Positions 43,610 to 52,222 are shown, numbered from the stretch's first letter. The stretch: 64,000 nt of DNA from Streptomyces sp. F001 (GCF_004187715.1 NZ_QZWF01000001.1:1302001-1366000); one strand, 5' to 3'. Notes: a model not told the origin generated them from the sequence alone. Numbers and translations: made by a program.

Positions 43610-43745
43610 TCAGTCGGAGTCGGCCAGGTCGGCGAGGGTGCGCCAGATCTCCGCCGTGACGCGGACCGCTCCGTCCACGTCACCGGCGGCACACGCCTCG
43701 ATCAGCCGCTCGTGCAGCCCGGCCGAGGGACGACTGAGACGAGTT
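43610..43745 (-). pseudogene. C-terminal fragment of a GntR (FCD) regulator
   Basis: The minus strand reads [42 protein letters not shown], ending with a stop at 43610. This is the last helix and tail of an FCD regulator. The helix-turn-helix and most of the domain are missing. The gene just upstream of acdS in intact actinobacteria is often its regulator, so this is likely its broken remnant. The frame does not continue sensibly upstream. Confidence 0.6.
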
Positions 43746-43929
43746 CGCCAACCGAATGGTCTCGCGGACCTTGGTTGGCCCCGTATCGAACAGGCCTGGT
43801 ATCCCACTCCTTGCTGTACGCAAGCACGGGGAGGTGCCTCGCGACGACTTCCTCAATGGCCCTCACCGAGCCGTCTGGAAGCCATACTCGAGAGCCCTCG
43901 GCAAGCCCTCCCCGCGGTTGCACGCCCAT
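43746..43929 (-). pseudogene. Intein N-terminal (Hint) fragment
   Basis: The minus strand reads GGLAEGSRVWLPDGSVRAIEEVV, then PVLAYSKEWDTRPVRYGANQG. This is like the first splicing block of inteins (C-L-A-x-G-x-x-V-x-x-x-D-G-x-x-x-x-I-E-x-V), but glycine stands in for the catalytic cysteine. There is no room for a full intein or host protein, so it is a remnant. Function lost. Confidence 0.5.
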
Positions 43930-44037
43930 GGATCCTCAGCGCCTCGTACGGAAACCATTTCGATGCAGGAACGCTATTCCGAGAAAGCGAGGCACTCAGG
44001 AAAACCGATCAATGTCACTCGATCGGAGGATCCGAAC

Positions 44038-45486
44038 CTATGACCGCCGCTGGCGCTTCCACGGCCCGGTGATGGCCAGCATGATGCCCGGGTCCTGGAT
44101 GTTGGCGTAGAGGGTCCGGCCATGGGGGGAGAAGGTGACGCCGGCGAACTCGCTGTACTCCGGCTCCTCTTCGGTGCCGACGTTCAGGTCGTTGCGGGCG
44201 ATGGGGTACGTACGGCCGCTGTCCGTCGCGCCGAAGAGGTGCGAGACGCCCTCGCCGTCCTCGGCGAGGATCAGGCCACCGTACGGGGAGACGGTGATGT
44301 TGTCGGGGCCGTCGAAGGCGCCGTCCTTGGAGGGGTCGGGGTTCACTCCGAGCAGGACCTTCAACGTCAGCGTGCGGCGCTTGGGGTCGTAGAACCAGAC
44401 CTGTCCGTCGTGCTGCACCGGGCTCTCCTCGCGGGCGTACGAGGAGACGATGTACGCGCCGCCGTCGCCCCACCACATGCCCTCGAGCTTGCGGGCGCGG
44501 GTGATCTCACCGTCGGCGAACTGCTTGCGCACGGCCACGGTCCTGGCGTCGCGGTCCGGTACGTCGGCCCAGTCCACTCCGTACACCGTGCCGACCTTCG
44601 TGGCGCGGGAGAGGTCGTCGACGAACTTGCCGCCGGAGTTGTAGCACTTGGGCGCCTGCAGGACGCCGGCGTCGTCGGCGAGGGTGCGGAACCTGCCGCG
44701 GCCGTACTCGAAGCCCTTGGGCGGGGTCCAGCGGTAGAAGAGGCCGTTGGGCTCGTCGTCGTCCTCGGTGAGGTAGGCGTGGCCGCGCTTGGGGTCGATG
44801 ACGACGGCCTCGTGGTCGTAACGGCCGAAGAACTTCAGCGGCTTGGGGTCGCGGTTGGCACGCCGGTCGCGGGGGTCGACCTCGAAGACGTAGCCGTGGT
44901 CCTTGGTCATGCCGTTGGTGCCGGCCCGGTCGGAGTTCTCCTCGCAGGTGAGCCAGGTGCCCCAAGGGGTGCTGCCGCCCGCGCAGTTGGTGGAGGTGCC
45001 GGCGATGCCCACCCATTCGGCGACCTGTCCGTCGGGGCGGACCTCGACGACCGTGCAGCCGCCGGAGGCGGCGGGGTCGTAGACGAGACCCTCGGTGAGG
45101 GGGACGGGGTACTTCCAGTTGGCGCGCGGGCCCTTCAGCTCGTGGTTGTTGACGAGGAGGGTGGTGCCGCGCGGGCCGTCGAAGGTGGCCGTGCCGTCGT
45201 GGTTGGAGGGGGTGAACTCGCCCGACTCCAGCTTGGTCTTCCCGCTGTAGGTGATGATGCGGTACTTGAAGCCGGCGGGCAGCGCGAGGATGCCCTTCGG
45301 GTCGGGGATCAGAGGGCCGTAGCCGACCCCGCCGGACGCGTCCGCCGACTCCTCCCCCGCGCTGTCGGTGTCGTAGGACGCAAGGGCGCCCGGAGCGGTG
45401 GCGAGAGCGCCGACGCTGCCCGCCAGCGCGACACCGGCGCCGGTGATCGCGGATTTTCTGGCGAAGTCCCTGCGGGTGAGCGACAT
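44038..45486 (-). CDS. PhoX-family (DUF839) secreted phosphatase
   Basis: 482 residues from ATG 45486, with AGGAG upstream. The Tat signal is SLTRRDFARKSAITGAGVALAG. The mature part has PhoX propeller motifs such as TTLLVNNHEL, WGTWLTCEENSDRAG, GRYDHEAVVIDPKRG, YLTEDDDEPNGLFYRWTP and DGPDNITVSPYGGLILAED. PhoX enzymes use calcium and iron to hydrolyse phosphate esters. A PHO box at 45558-45579 agrees with this. The last part overlaps the degraded region only by position. Confidence 0.9.
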   Translation of the reverse strand: MSLTRRDFARKSAITGAGVALAGSVGALATAPGALASYDTDSAGEESADASGGVGYGPLIPDPKGILALPAGFKYRIITYSGKTKLESGEFTPSNHDGTATFDGPRGTTLLVNNHELKGPRANWKYPVPLTEGLVYDPAASGGCTVVEVRPDGQVAEWVGIAGTSTNCAGGSTPWGTWLTCEENSDRAGTNGMTKDHGYVFEVDPRDRRANRDPKPLKFFGRYDHEAVVIDPKRGHAYLTEDDDEPNGLFYRWTPPKGFEYGRGRFRTLADDAGVLQAPKCYNSGGKFVDDLSRATKVGTVYGVDWADVPDRDARTVAVRKQFADGEITRARKLEGMWWGDGGAYIVSSYAREESPVQHDGQVWFYDPKRRTLTLKVLLGVNPDPSKDGAFDGPDNITVSPYGGLILAEDGEGVSHLFGATDSGRTYPIARNDLNVGTEEEPEYSEFAGVTFSPHGRTLYANIQDPGIMLAITGPWKRQRRS

Positions 45487-45557
45487 GGTGTCTCCTGTGA
45501 CGGTGGGAATGCCGTGGAGGGTGGCGTGCGGACCTCGGTCGGCGCCACGGTTCCGCC

Positions 45558-45579
45558 CGGTTCTGAACGCGAGTTGAAC
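45558..45579 (-). promoter_or_regulatory. PHO box of the phoX-type gene
   Basis: On the minus strand two 11-base direct repeats, GTTCAACTCGC and GTTCAGAACCG, lie end to end. This is the PhoP binding arrangement of Streptomyces, 71 bases upstream of the phosphatase start. Confidence 0.8.
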
Positions 45580-45644
45580 ACCGGGCTACTCCCCCGGGCT
45601 CGCTTCCGTGAATCCGTGCACCCCGTCACAGGGTGTGACAGCCG

Positions 45645-47078
45645 TCAGCCGCCCTGCTGGGACCGTGCCTTGAACGCGGCCTTCCGGGCCTGCTTCGCGA
45701 TCTTCTTGTCGGGGTGGATGCGCCCCATCGCCTCCAGGACGTCCGCGGTGGCCGGGTGGTCGACCCGCCAGGCCGCCGTGAAGAAGCCGCTGTGCTGCTG
45801 TGCGAGGCCCTCGACGAGGGCGCGGAGTTCCTCGGAGTTGCCCTCGGCGGCGAGCTGGGCGGCGAGGGTGTCCACGGTGAGCCAGAAGACCATCGCCTCG
45901 GACGGGGGCGGTACGTCCGTGCAGCCGTGCTCGGTCAGCCAGACCCGGGCGAGGCCGCCCAGTTCGGCGTCGTCGAGGACCTCCCGCAGGGCGGGTTCGG
46001 CGTCGGTGCCGACCAGGGAGAGGGCCTGCTGGCAGCGCAGCCGGCGCAGGGGGGCGCCGGAGTCGTTGCCGCGCGCTGCGGACAGCAACTCGCGTGCGGC
46101 GGCGAGGGGTTCACGGCGGGCCAGCCACTGTTCGGTCTCGGCCTGTGCGGCGCTCGGCCCGAAGCCGGCCGTTCCGTCGAAGAGGGCGTCGGCGCCCTTG
46201 TCGGCCAGGTCACCGACGGCGGGCGCCTCGACGCCGGCTTCCAGCAGTCGCGCCCGCAGCCCGTACCGGCCGAGCGGGGTGAGCCGGACCATGCCGTAGC
46301 GGGTGACGTCGGTCTCGTCGAGGGCGGACGGTTCGTCGGCAGCGTCCTCGGTGTCCGCCATCAGGGCGTCGTCGACCGGCTGGTACTCGACCAGCCCCAC
46401 CGGTTCCAGCAGCCGGAACTGGTCGTCCAGCCGCATCATCGCGTCGGACACCTGCTCCAGCATGGCGTTCGTGGGCTCCGCCAGGTCGCCGGGGACGATC
46501 ACCGACGCGGCGAGCACGGGCAGCGGCACGGGCGCCGGCCCCGGCCCGTCCTCGCTGACGGACAGCAGGTAGAGGTTGCCGAGCACTCCGTCGAGGAACT
46601 CGGCCTCCGCCTCCGGGTCCCAGTCCAGCGAGGAGAAGTCGACCCGGCCGCCCTCGTCCATGGCGTCGATCAGATCGTCGAGGTCGGGCACGCTCGCGTC
46701 GGCGAGCACCGTCTCCAGGGCGGCCAGCCACACGCCGAGCACGTCGTGCGGCGAACCGCCGGTGAGCAGGGCCAGCTCCGCGCCCGCCGCGACCGTGCCG
46801 GCCGTCTCGTCGACAACCTCGACGAGCCCGGTGTCCACGGCCACCCGCCAGGCCTCGCTCGCCAGCGCCGCGGCGTCGTCCCCGCTCAGCCCGAGCGCCT
46901 CGGCCGCGGCCGGCAACTGCTCGTCGACCAGCCCGCCCCCGGCGTCCACGCGGGTGTCCGGCCCGGCCCAGCGGGCGAGCTGCGCGGCCCGGGACAGCAG
47001 CGGCGTGGACAGCGCGTCGCGCGCCAGCTCCGCTTCGGAGGTCGGCCGGACCGGCGGCAGGGGGGCGCTGTCAGACAT
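45645..47078 (-). CDS. Conserved hypothetical protein, acidic
   Basis: 477 residues from ATG 47078. It is rich in Ala, Leu, Asp and Glu, mostly helical in look, with no signal or membrane segment. I recognise no named domain. It resembles the large conserved actinobacterial cytoplasmic proteins without an assigned role. It lies between the PHO-regulated phosphatase and the divergent nuclease. Confidence 0.7.
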   Translation of the reverse strand: MSDSAPLPPVRPTSEAELARDALSTPLLSRAAQLARWAGPDTRVDAGGGLVDEQLPAAAEALGLSGDDAAALASEAWRVAVDTGLVEVVDETAGTVAAGAELALLTGGSPHDVLGVWLAALETVLADASVPDLDDLIDAMDEGGRVDFSSLDWDPEAEAEFLDGVLGNLYLLSVSEDGPGPAPVPLPVLAASVIVPGDLAEPTNAMLEQVSDAMMRLDDQFRLLEPVGLVEYQPVDDALMADTEDAADEPSALDETDVTRYGMVRLTPLGRYGLRARLLEAGVEAPAVGDLADKGADALFDGTAGFGPSAAQAETEQWLARREPLAAARELLSAARGNDSGAPLRRLRCQQALSLVGTDAEPALREVLDDAELGGLARVWLTEHGCTDVPPPSEAMVFWLTVDTLAAQLAAEGNSEELRALVEGLAQQHSGFFTAAWRVDHPATADVLEAMGRIHPDKKIAKQARKAAFKARSQQGG

Positions 47079-47216
47079 CGGGAGGTTCTCCTAGGGCGAC
47101 ATACGGCTCAGCCGCTCAGCCTAGACGGATTTCCACCGATGCCGCCCGGTTCATCTCCTCGTCAGGCCCCGTACATGGCCGAAACCTTGACAACTGGCCT
47201 GGGCAGCCTGGAAATT

Positions 47217-47276
47217 GACGCGCGTAGAAACCGGGAGGACAACTGTTCACTGCGTTCCCTGTTCTCTACGCGCGTC
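47217..47276. promoter_or_regulatory. 12-bp perfect inverted repeat upstream of the secreted nuclease
   Basis: GACGCGCGTAGA (47217-47228) and TCTACGCGCGTC (47265-47276) flank 36 bases. It lies 63 bases before the nuclease start, in the divergent gap. It may be a cooperative operator or a long leader hairpin. Confidence 0.55.
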
Positions 47277-47338
47277 GCCATGTCCGCACATGCTCCACCC
47301 TCGTCCCGGCACCCACGTATGTCCCCGGAGGGATCCCG

Positions 47339-49165
47339 TTGCCGAGCAAGTCTTCCGCGCGCCTTGCCGCGCTCACCGTCGCCGCCGTCTGCTCCGCGGC
47401 GTCCGTCGTCGTCCTCACCTCGCCCGCGCACGCGGACAGCGTGCGCATCCGTGACATCCAGGGCAGCACCCGAATATCCCCGTACGCCGGTCAGCAGGTC
47501 ACGGACGTGGCCGGAATCGTCACCGGTGTGCGGACCTACGGGTCGTCGAGAGGCTTCTGGATCCAGGATCCGACCCCGGACGACGACGCGGCCACCAGCG
47601 AGGGCATCTTCGTCTTCACCGGCTCGACCCCGAAGGTCGCCGTCGGTGACTCGGTGACGGTCTCGGGCACGGTCTCGGAGTACGTCCCGGGCGGCACCTC
47701 CTCCGGCAACCAGGCCCTCACGGAGATCACCCGGCCGACGGTGACGGTCGTTTCCGGCGGCAACGCCGTCCCGGCGCCGACGGTCGTCGACGCCCGCTCC
47801 GTCCCCTCCCGGTACGCCCCGGCCGGCGACACCGCCGCGAACGGTTCGATCAACGGCCTCACCCTGCGGCCGGCGCAGTACGCCCTGGACTTCTACGAGT
47901 CCCTGGAGGGCATGAACGTCCAGGTCGCCGACACCCGTGTGGTCGGCGCCACCGACCCGTACACAGAGCTGTGGGTCACGGTGAAACCGCGGGAGAACAC
48001 CAGCCGCCACGGGGGCACCGTCTACGGCTCGTACACCTCGCAGAACACCGGCCGCCTCCAGATCCAGTCCCTCGGCAAGGCCGCCGACTTCCCGGACGCG
48101 AACGTCGGCGACACCCTCACCGGCACCACGACCGGCCCGCTGGACTACAACCAGTTCGGCGGCTACACGCTCGTCGCCAACGAGATCGGCGCACTGAAGC
48201 AGGGCGGCCCGGAGCGCGAGACGACCCGCAAGCAGCGGCGCGGCGAGCTTGCGGTGGCCACCTACAACGTCGAGAACCTGGACCCGGCGGACGCCACGTT
48301 CGAGGAGCACGCCGCCGCGATCGTGAACAACCTCCAGTCGCCCGACATCGTGTCCCTGGAGGAGATCCAGGACAACAACGGCGCCCAGAACGACGGCACG
48401 GTCGCCGCCGACCGGACGATGACCAAGCTGATCGACGCGATCGTCGCGGCGGGCGGCCCGGCCTACGAGTGGCGCTCCGTCGACCCGGTCGACCTCGCCG
48501 ACGGCGGCGAGCCGGGCGGCAACATCCGCCAGGTGTTCCTGTTCAACCCGGAGCGGGTGTCCTTCACCGACCGTGCGGGCGGCGACGCGACGACCGCCGT
48601 CGGTGTCACCAAGGTGCGCGGCAAGGCGCGGCTGACCGCCTCGCCGGCCCGGATCGACCCGGCGAACTCGGCGTGGGCGAACAGCCGCAAGCCGCTGGTC
48701 GGCGAGTTCGTCTTCCGCGGCGAGACGGTGTTCGTGATCGCCAACCACTTCAACTCCAAGGGCGGCGACCAAGGTCTGACCGCGCAGTACCAGCCGCCGA
48801 CGCGCAGCTCGGAGACCCAGCGGCACCTCCAGGCGACCGCGGTGAACGCGTTCGTCAAGGAGATCCTGGACACGCAGAAGAACGCGGACGTCGTCACGCT
48901 CGGCGACATCAACGACTTCGAGTTCTCCGGCACCACCGAGATCCTCGAGGGTGACGGCGAGCTGTGGTCGGCGGTCAAGTCGCTGCCCAGGAGCGAGCGT
49001 TACTCGTATGTCTACCAGGGCAACAGCCAGGTCCTGGACCAGATCCTGATCAGCCCGTCGATCCGGCGCGACTGCGACTTCGAGTACGACAGCGTGCACA
49101 TCAACGCCGAGTTCCACGACCAGATCAGCGACCACGACCCGCAGGTGCTGCGCTTCCGCCCGTAG
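47339..49165 (+). CDS. Secreted endonuclease/exonuclease/phosphatase-family nuclease
   Basis: 608 residues from TTG 47339, with GGAGGG six bases upstream. A Sec signal covers about residues 1-32 (ending SPAHADS). An OB-fold domain follows (VTDVAGIVTGVRTYGSSRGFWIQDP; VAVGDSVTVSGTV). The EEP catalytic domain starts near residue 305 with VATYNVENLD, then DIVSLEEIQDNNG (Glu), VIANHFNSKG (His/Asn), VTLGDINDFEFSG (Asp/Asn), DQILIS and SDHDPQVL. This is the ExeM/Nuc-type extracellular DNase arrangement. It probably degrades external DNA, perhaps for phosphate. Confidence 0.9.
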   Translation: MPSKSSARLAALTVAAVCSAASVVVLTSPAHADSVRIRDIQGSTRISPYAGQQVTDVAGIVTGVRTYGSSRGFWIQDPTPDDDAATSEGIFVFTGSTPKVAVGDSVTVSGTVSEYVPGGTSSGNQALTEITRPTVTVVSGGNAVPAPTVVDARSVPSRYAPAGDTAANGSINGLTLRPAQYALDFYESLEGMNVQVADTRVVGATDPYTELWVTVKPRENTSRHGGTVYGSYTSQNTGRLQIQSLGKAADFPDANVGDTLTGTTTGPLDYNQFGGYTLVANEIGALKQGGPERETTRKQRRGELAVATYNVENLDPADATFEEHAAAIVNNLQSPDIVSLEEIQDNNGAQNDGTVAADRTMTKLIDAIVAAGGPAYEWRSVDPVDLADGGEPGGNIRQVFLFNPERVSFTDRAGGDATTAVGVTKVRGKARLTASPARIDPANSAWANSRKPLVGEFVFRGETVFVIANHFNSKGGDQGLTAQYQPPTRSSETQRHLQATAVNAFVKEILDTQKNADVVTLGDINDFEFSGTTEILEGDGELWSAVKSLPRSERYSYVYQGNSQVLDQILISPSIRRDCDFEYDSVHINAEFHDQISDHDPQVLRFRP

Positions 49166-49178
49166 CAACCCGGGTGCT

Positions 49179-49212
49179 CAGGGCTGGCTGAAGGTCCCTT
49201 CAGCCAGCCCTG
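49179..49212 (+). terminator. Terminator of the secreted nuclease
   Basis: A perfect 16-bp inverted repeat with only two central bases, starting 13 bases after the stop codon. The real loop must be wider. Confidence 0.8.
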
Positions 49213-49274
49213 CCAGGCGGTCTCGGCCGCCTTGCGTCGGCGTCCGGCGCGAAGTCGCGCCTGGGCGCGCGCCC

Positions 49275-49835
49275 CTACCGCCCGTCGTGCCGTCGCCGCA
49301 GCAGCACCGTCGCGGCGATCACCGCGACGGCGGCCCCGGCGACGAGCAGCGGCCGAGGATGCCGGAGCCCCGCCTGCACGACCGTGCGCACGGGCTGCGG
49401 CGCACGGCGCTCGACGGCGTGACCGGCCCGCGTCGCCCGTCCCTGAACCGTGCCGCCGGCCTGCGCCGCCTTGCCCTGCACGGCATGACCGACGTGCGCC
49501 GCCTTGCCCTGCACCGCATGGCCGGCGTGGCTCGCCTTGCCCTGGACTGCGTGCCCGGCATGACTCGCCCTCCCCTGGACCGCATGGCCGACCTGCGTCG
49601 CCCGGTCCTGGACCGCGTGGCCCGCCTGGGCGGCGGTGCTGCGCAGCTGGACGGTCATCGCGCCCGCCTTGTCCCTCAGGTCGGCCGCCCGGGTCATGGC
49701 CCGGCCCTTCACGTCCGCCTTGGCCGCCAGCTCCTCGATGGTGTCGCCGAGCTGGCTGCGGGTGTGTTCGATCTGCCGGCGCAGCTCGTCGGGGCCCTTG
49801 GCGCCGCCTGTGCCGCGCGTCCTCCTGTGTGTCAT
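49275..49835 (-). CDS. DUF3618 membrane protein with seven 11-residue repeats
   Basis: 186 residues from ATG 49835. DUF3618 covers about residues 14-40 (PDELRRQIEHTRSQLGDTIEELAAK). Residues 71-147 are seven 11-residue repeats, mostly of the form AGHAVQGKASH. A membrane helix (about 162-180) and a basic tail close the chain. The repeats predict an amphipathic helix like those of LEA or YtxH-type proteins. It overlaps the holin-like gene by four bases. Function unknown, probably envelope stress. Confidence 0.85.
   Translation of the reverse strand: MTHRRTRGTGGAKGPDELRRQIEHTRSQLGDTIEELAAKADVKGRAMTRAADLRDKAGAMTVQLRSTAAQAGHAVQDRATQVGHAVQGRASHAGHAVQGKASHAGHAVQGKAAHVGHAVQGKAAQAGGTVQGRATRAGHAVERRAPQPVRTVVQAGLRHPRPLLVAGAAVAVIAATVLLRRRHDGR
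49395..49625 (-). repeat. Seven tandem 33-base repeats in the DUF3618 gene
   Basis: These encode the 11-residue units listed for that protein. The units differ slightly, for example VGHAVQGRASH and AGGTVQGRATR. Copy number could change by slippage. Confidence 0.7.
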
Positions 49836-50251
49836 CGATGTGCCCTTTCCCTGATCTCCTCGACATCGGCCCTGACGCTGCCGAGAGTCACCTCGGGTGT
49901 GGGAGGTACCGCGCGGCGCAGCTGGGCGCGGCCGGCCACGGCCAGCACACCGGCGAGTGCGAAGAGCACCGCCGTGACGATGAGCGCCGCGGCCCAGACG
50001 GGCAGCGTCAGCGAGAGCGCGGCGGCGGCCGTGGCGGCGAGGGCGAGCAGTCCGGCGTAGGCGAGGGCGCCCGCGGCCCCCAGAAGGCCGCCGCCGCGGC
50101 CCGCGCGCCGGCCCTTCTCGGTCAGTTCCTCCTTGGCGAGGCCCACTTCCTGCCGTACGAGACGGGAAAGCTGTTCGGTTGCCTGGCCGACGAGTTCGCC
50201 CACCGAGTGACGCTCGTCGCGCACGGGCTTGACGTCCGGGATCCCGGTCAC
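49832..50251 (-). CDS. Phage-holin-like (Holin-X) membrane protein
   Basis: 139 residues from GTG 50251, with GAGGAGG upstream. The N-terminal helix (VGELVGQATEQLSRLVRQEVGLAKEELTEKGRR) is followed by two membrane helices (LLALAATAAAALSLTLPVWAAALIVTAVLFALAGVLAV). This is the small actinobacterial holin-X family. It is not part of a prophage here and is probably an envelope protein. The stop overlaps the DUF3618 start. Confidence 0.85.
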   Translation of the reverse strand: MTGIPDVKPVRDERHSVGELVGQATEQLSRLVRQEVGLAKEELTEKGRRAGRGGGLLGAAGALAYAGLLALAATAAAALSLTLPVWAAALIVTAVLFALAGVLAVAGRAQLRRAVPPTPEVTLGSVRADVEEIRERAHR

Positions 50252-50304
50252 GGTGTTCCGCCTCCTCTCGGTTCGGAACATCCGGGTACCCGGCCCGGCC
50301 TGCG

Positions 50305-50997
50305 CTACCCGTTCCCCGCGCTGCCGCTGCCGGGCTCGCCGAGCCGTGCCAGCTGGGTCTGGAACCAGTCGAGCCGGGCCTGCAACAGGGCTGCCTCCGC
50401 GACGAGTTCGGGCACGCCGAGCCCGTCGGACGCGTCGAGCCCGGCCGGCCCCGCCCGGCCGCCGCCGGATGCCGCCACGCGCAGCCCGTCCCCGGCCAGC
50501 CGGGCGAATCCGGCCAGGGACACGGACGTACGGCCGCGCAGGCAGCCCGCACAGGAGGGCGCGAGGGCGTGCCAGCCGGGCCTGCCCCAGCCGGCGTCGG
50601 TCAGCGCCACGGCGGTCGTACCGCAGGCGCAGGGGCCGACGGTCGCCGTGCGCACCCGCTGACGGGCGTAGCGGAAGCCGCGCTCGAACCGGATGTAGCG
50701 GCCGAGCACCAGGACCTCGAGCAGGACGGCCGCCCGGTGCTCGGCGGTGCACAGCAGCTCTTCGGCCACCGAGCGGTCGTGCACACAGTGGAAGCCGCAG
50801 TCGCAGCGGCGGTGCGGTGCCGCGTGCCGCAGGCCGTAGACGCAGGACGCGTCGGCCACGACTCCGTACGGCAGCGCGCCGCCCAGCGACACGCCGGTGA
50901 AGGCGGCCCGGGTGCCGTCCTGGGACAGCACCGGATGGGCGATCTTGTATCCGGTCGGCGGCTCCGTCGGGCGTTCCCCGGGAAGCCGCAACCTCAT
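50305..50997 (-). CDS. Hypothetical cysteine-rich protein
   Basis: 230 residues from ATG 50997, which overlaps the stop of the small gene upstream. Cysteine clusters include RRCDCGFHCVHD, GPCACG and SCAGCLRG, which could bind zinc. No named domain recognised. It has an Arg/His-rich middle and no signal peptide. It is the second gene of a small minus-strand operon that ends in the two membrane proteins. Confidence 0.65.
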   Translation of the reverse strand: MRLRLPGERPTEPPTGYKIAHPVLSQDGTRAAFTGVSLGGALPYGVVADASCVYGLRHAAPHRRCDCGFHCVHDRSVAEELLCTAEHRAAVLLEVLVLGRYIRFERGFRYARQRVRTATVGPCACGTTAVALTDAGWGRPGWHALAPSCAGCLRGRTSVSLAGFARLAGDGLRVAASGGGRAGPAGLDASDGLGVPELVAEAALLQARLDWFQTQLARLGEPGSGSAGNG

Positions 50998-51128
50998 CGC
51001 GCGGCCGGGACCTCTTCGGGCGCGACCTGAGCGAAGTCCTTGGTTTCTTCGGGGAGTTCGAGTTCTTCGTCGTGCACGACCGGCCGCTCTTCCGCGACCC
51101 CGGTGGCGAGTGCCTTGCCGAGCTTCAT
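50994..51128 (-). CDS. Small acidic protein of 44 residues
   Basis: The minus strand reads MKLGKALATGVAEERP, continues acidic, and ends KDFAQVAPEEVPAAR with a TGA that overlaps the next start (ATGA). GGAGG lies four bases before the ATG. The residues after 15 are mostly Glu/Asp. It is a type of small Streptomyces protein of unknown role. The overlap and ribosome site support it as real. Confidence 0.7.
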   Translation of the reverse strand: MKLGKALATGVAEERPVVHDEELELPEETKDFAQVAPEEVPAAR

Positions 51129-51304
51129 GACGCCTCCCATGCCCCATGTCCGGTGGTGGACCGTCCCGGCCATGGTGACCCACGAAGGGCCGCATTGGAC
51201 ATAGGGCCCCGGAGCAGGAAGCCCGGCACGTCACAGTAATACTTATCAATACATCGTAGAAGAATTAAGTGGAGCTGAACGGTCGGGCTGCCGAGACTAC
51301 TCCT

Positions 51305-52222
51305 ATGACGAACCTTGACGAACCCCACCACCACCGCCGCCCTCCCTTCGGCCGCGTCCTCTGCGCGATGATCACACCCTTCACCGAGTCGGGCGCACTC
51401 GACGTCGACGGCGCCGGGCGGCTCGCCGAGCGGCTGGTGGCGCAGGGCTGTGACGGTCTGGTGCTCAACGGCACGACGGGCGAGTCGCCGACCACCTCGG
51501 ACGCGGAGAAGTCGGCGCTCGTGCGGGCGGTCCGGGAGGCGGTCGGGGACCGCGCGTCGGTCGTCGCGGGAGTGGGGACGTCCGACACCCGGCACACGAT
51601 CGAGCTCGCCCTTCAGGCCGAGAAGGCGGGCGCGGACGGGGTGCTGGTGGTGACGCCGTACTACAGCCGGCCGCCGCAGGACGCGGTCGAGGCGCATTTC
51701 CGCGAGGTGGCGGACGCGTCCGGGCTGCCGGTCGTCCTGTACGACATCCCGGGGCGCACCGGCACCCGGATCGAGCCGGAGACGATCATCCGTCTCGCCG
51801 GGCATCCGCGGATCGTCGCGGTCAAGGACTGCTCCTACGACTTCCTCGGTACCCAGAAGGTGCTGTCCCGCACGGACCTGGCGTACTACGCCGGTTGCGA
51901 CGAGCACAACCTCGCCCTGTACGCGGTGGGCGCGGCCGGCTGCATCAGTACGGTGGCAAACGTGACGCCCCGTCACATCCGTTCCGTGCTGGACGCGTTC
52001 GACGCCGGCGACACGGCCGGCGCGGCCCGCCGCCAGCAGCGGGCCACCGGGCTCATCGAGGCGATGATGTCCGCGGGCCTGCCCGGCACGGTCACCGCCA
52101 AGGCCGTCCTCGGCGCGCTGAACCTGCCCGCCGGCCCGGTCCGCCCACCCCTGCGGCCCGCCGACCGTGCGGCGACCGACCGGCTGCTGGCGGAGTACGA
52201 GCGGCTGACGGCCACCGGCTGA
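51305..52222 (+). CDS. dapA: 4-hydroxy-tetrahydrodipicolinate synthase
   Basis: 305 residues from ATG 51305. An in-frame GTG at 51269 is less likely. The DHDPS signatures are LNGTTGESPTTSDAEK, the tyrosine in VVLYDIPGRTGTRIE and the Schiff-base lysine in VAVKDCSYDF. It condenses pyruvate with aspartate semialdehyde in lysine/diaminopimelate synthesis. Compared with the two other DHDPS-fold enzymes of this window it is the standard one. dapD lies about 500 bases downstream on the other strand, as support. The upstream gap is unusually AT-rich at 51236-51270. Confidence 0.92.
   Translation: MTNLDEPHHHRRPPFGRVLCAMITPFTESGALDVDGAGRLAERLVAQGCDGLVLNGTTGESPTTSDAEKSALVRAVREAVGDRASVVAGVGTSDTRHTIELALQAEKAGADGVLVVTPYYSRPPQDAVEAHFREVADASGLPVVLYDIPGRTGTRIEPETIIRLAGHPRIVAVKDCSYDFLGTQKVLSRTDLAYYAGCDEHNLALYAVGAAGCISTVANVTPRHIRSVLDAFDAGDTAGAARRQQRATGLIEAMMSAGLPGTVTAKAVLGALNLPAGPVRPPLRPADRAATDRLLAEYERLTATG

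Larger units (their letters stand above)
43570..44037. other. Region of degraded genes upstream of acdS
   Basis: This 468-base stretch holds no intact gene. Its left part is the C-terminus of a GntR regulator and its middle is an intein-like fragment (listed separately). The rest, about 43,930-44,037, shows nothing recognisable. Confidence 0.6.

Noticed and set aside
47240..47270. PHO box upstream of the secreted nuclease
   Set aside because: GTTC occurs three times but at 9- and 7-base intervals, not 11, so the PhoP arrangement is not met.
49275..50552. A 425-codon frame containing the DUF3618 protein as its tail
   Set aside because: The upstream part overlaps the holin-like and cysteine-rich genes in another frame. 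The ATG at 49835 with its overlap with the holin-like stop is the natural start.
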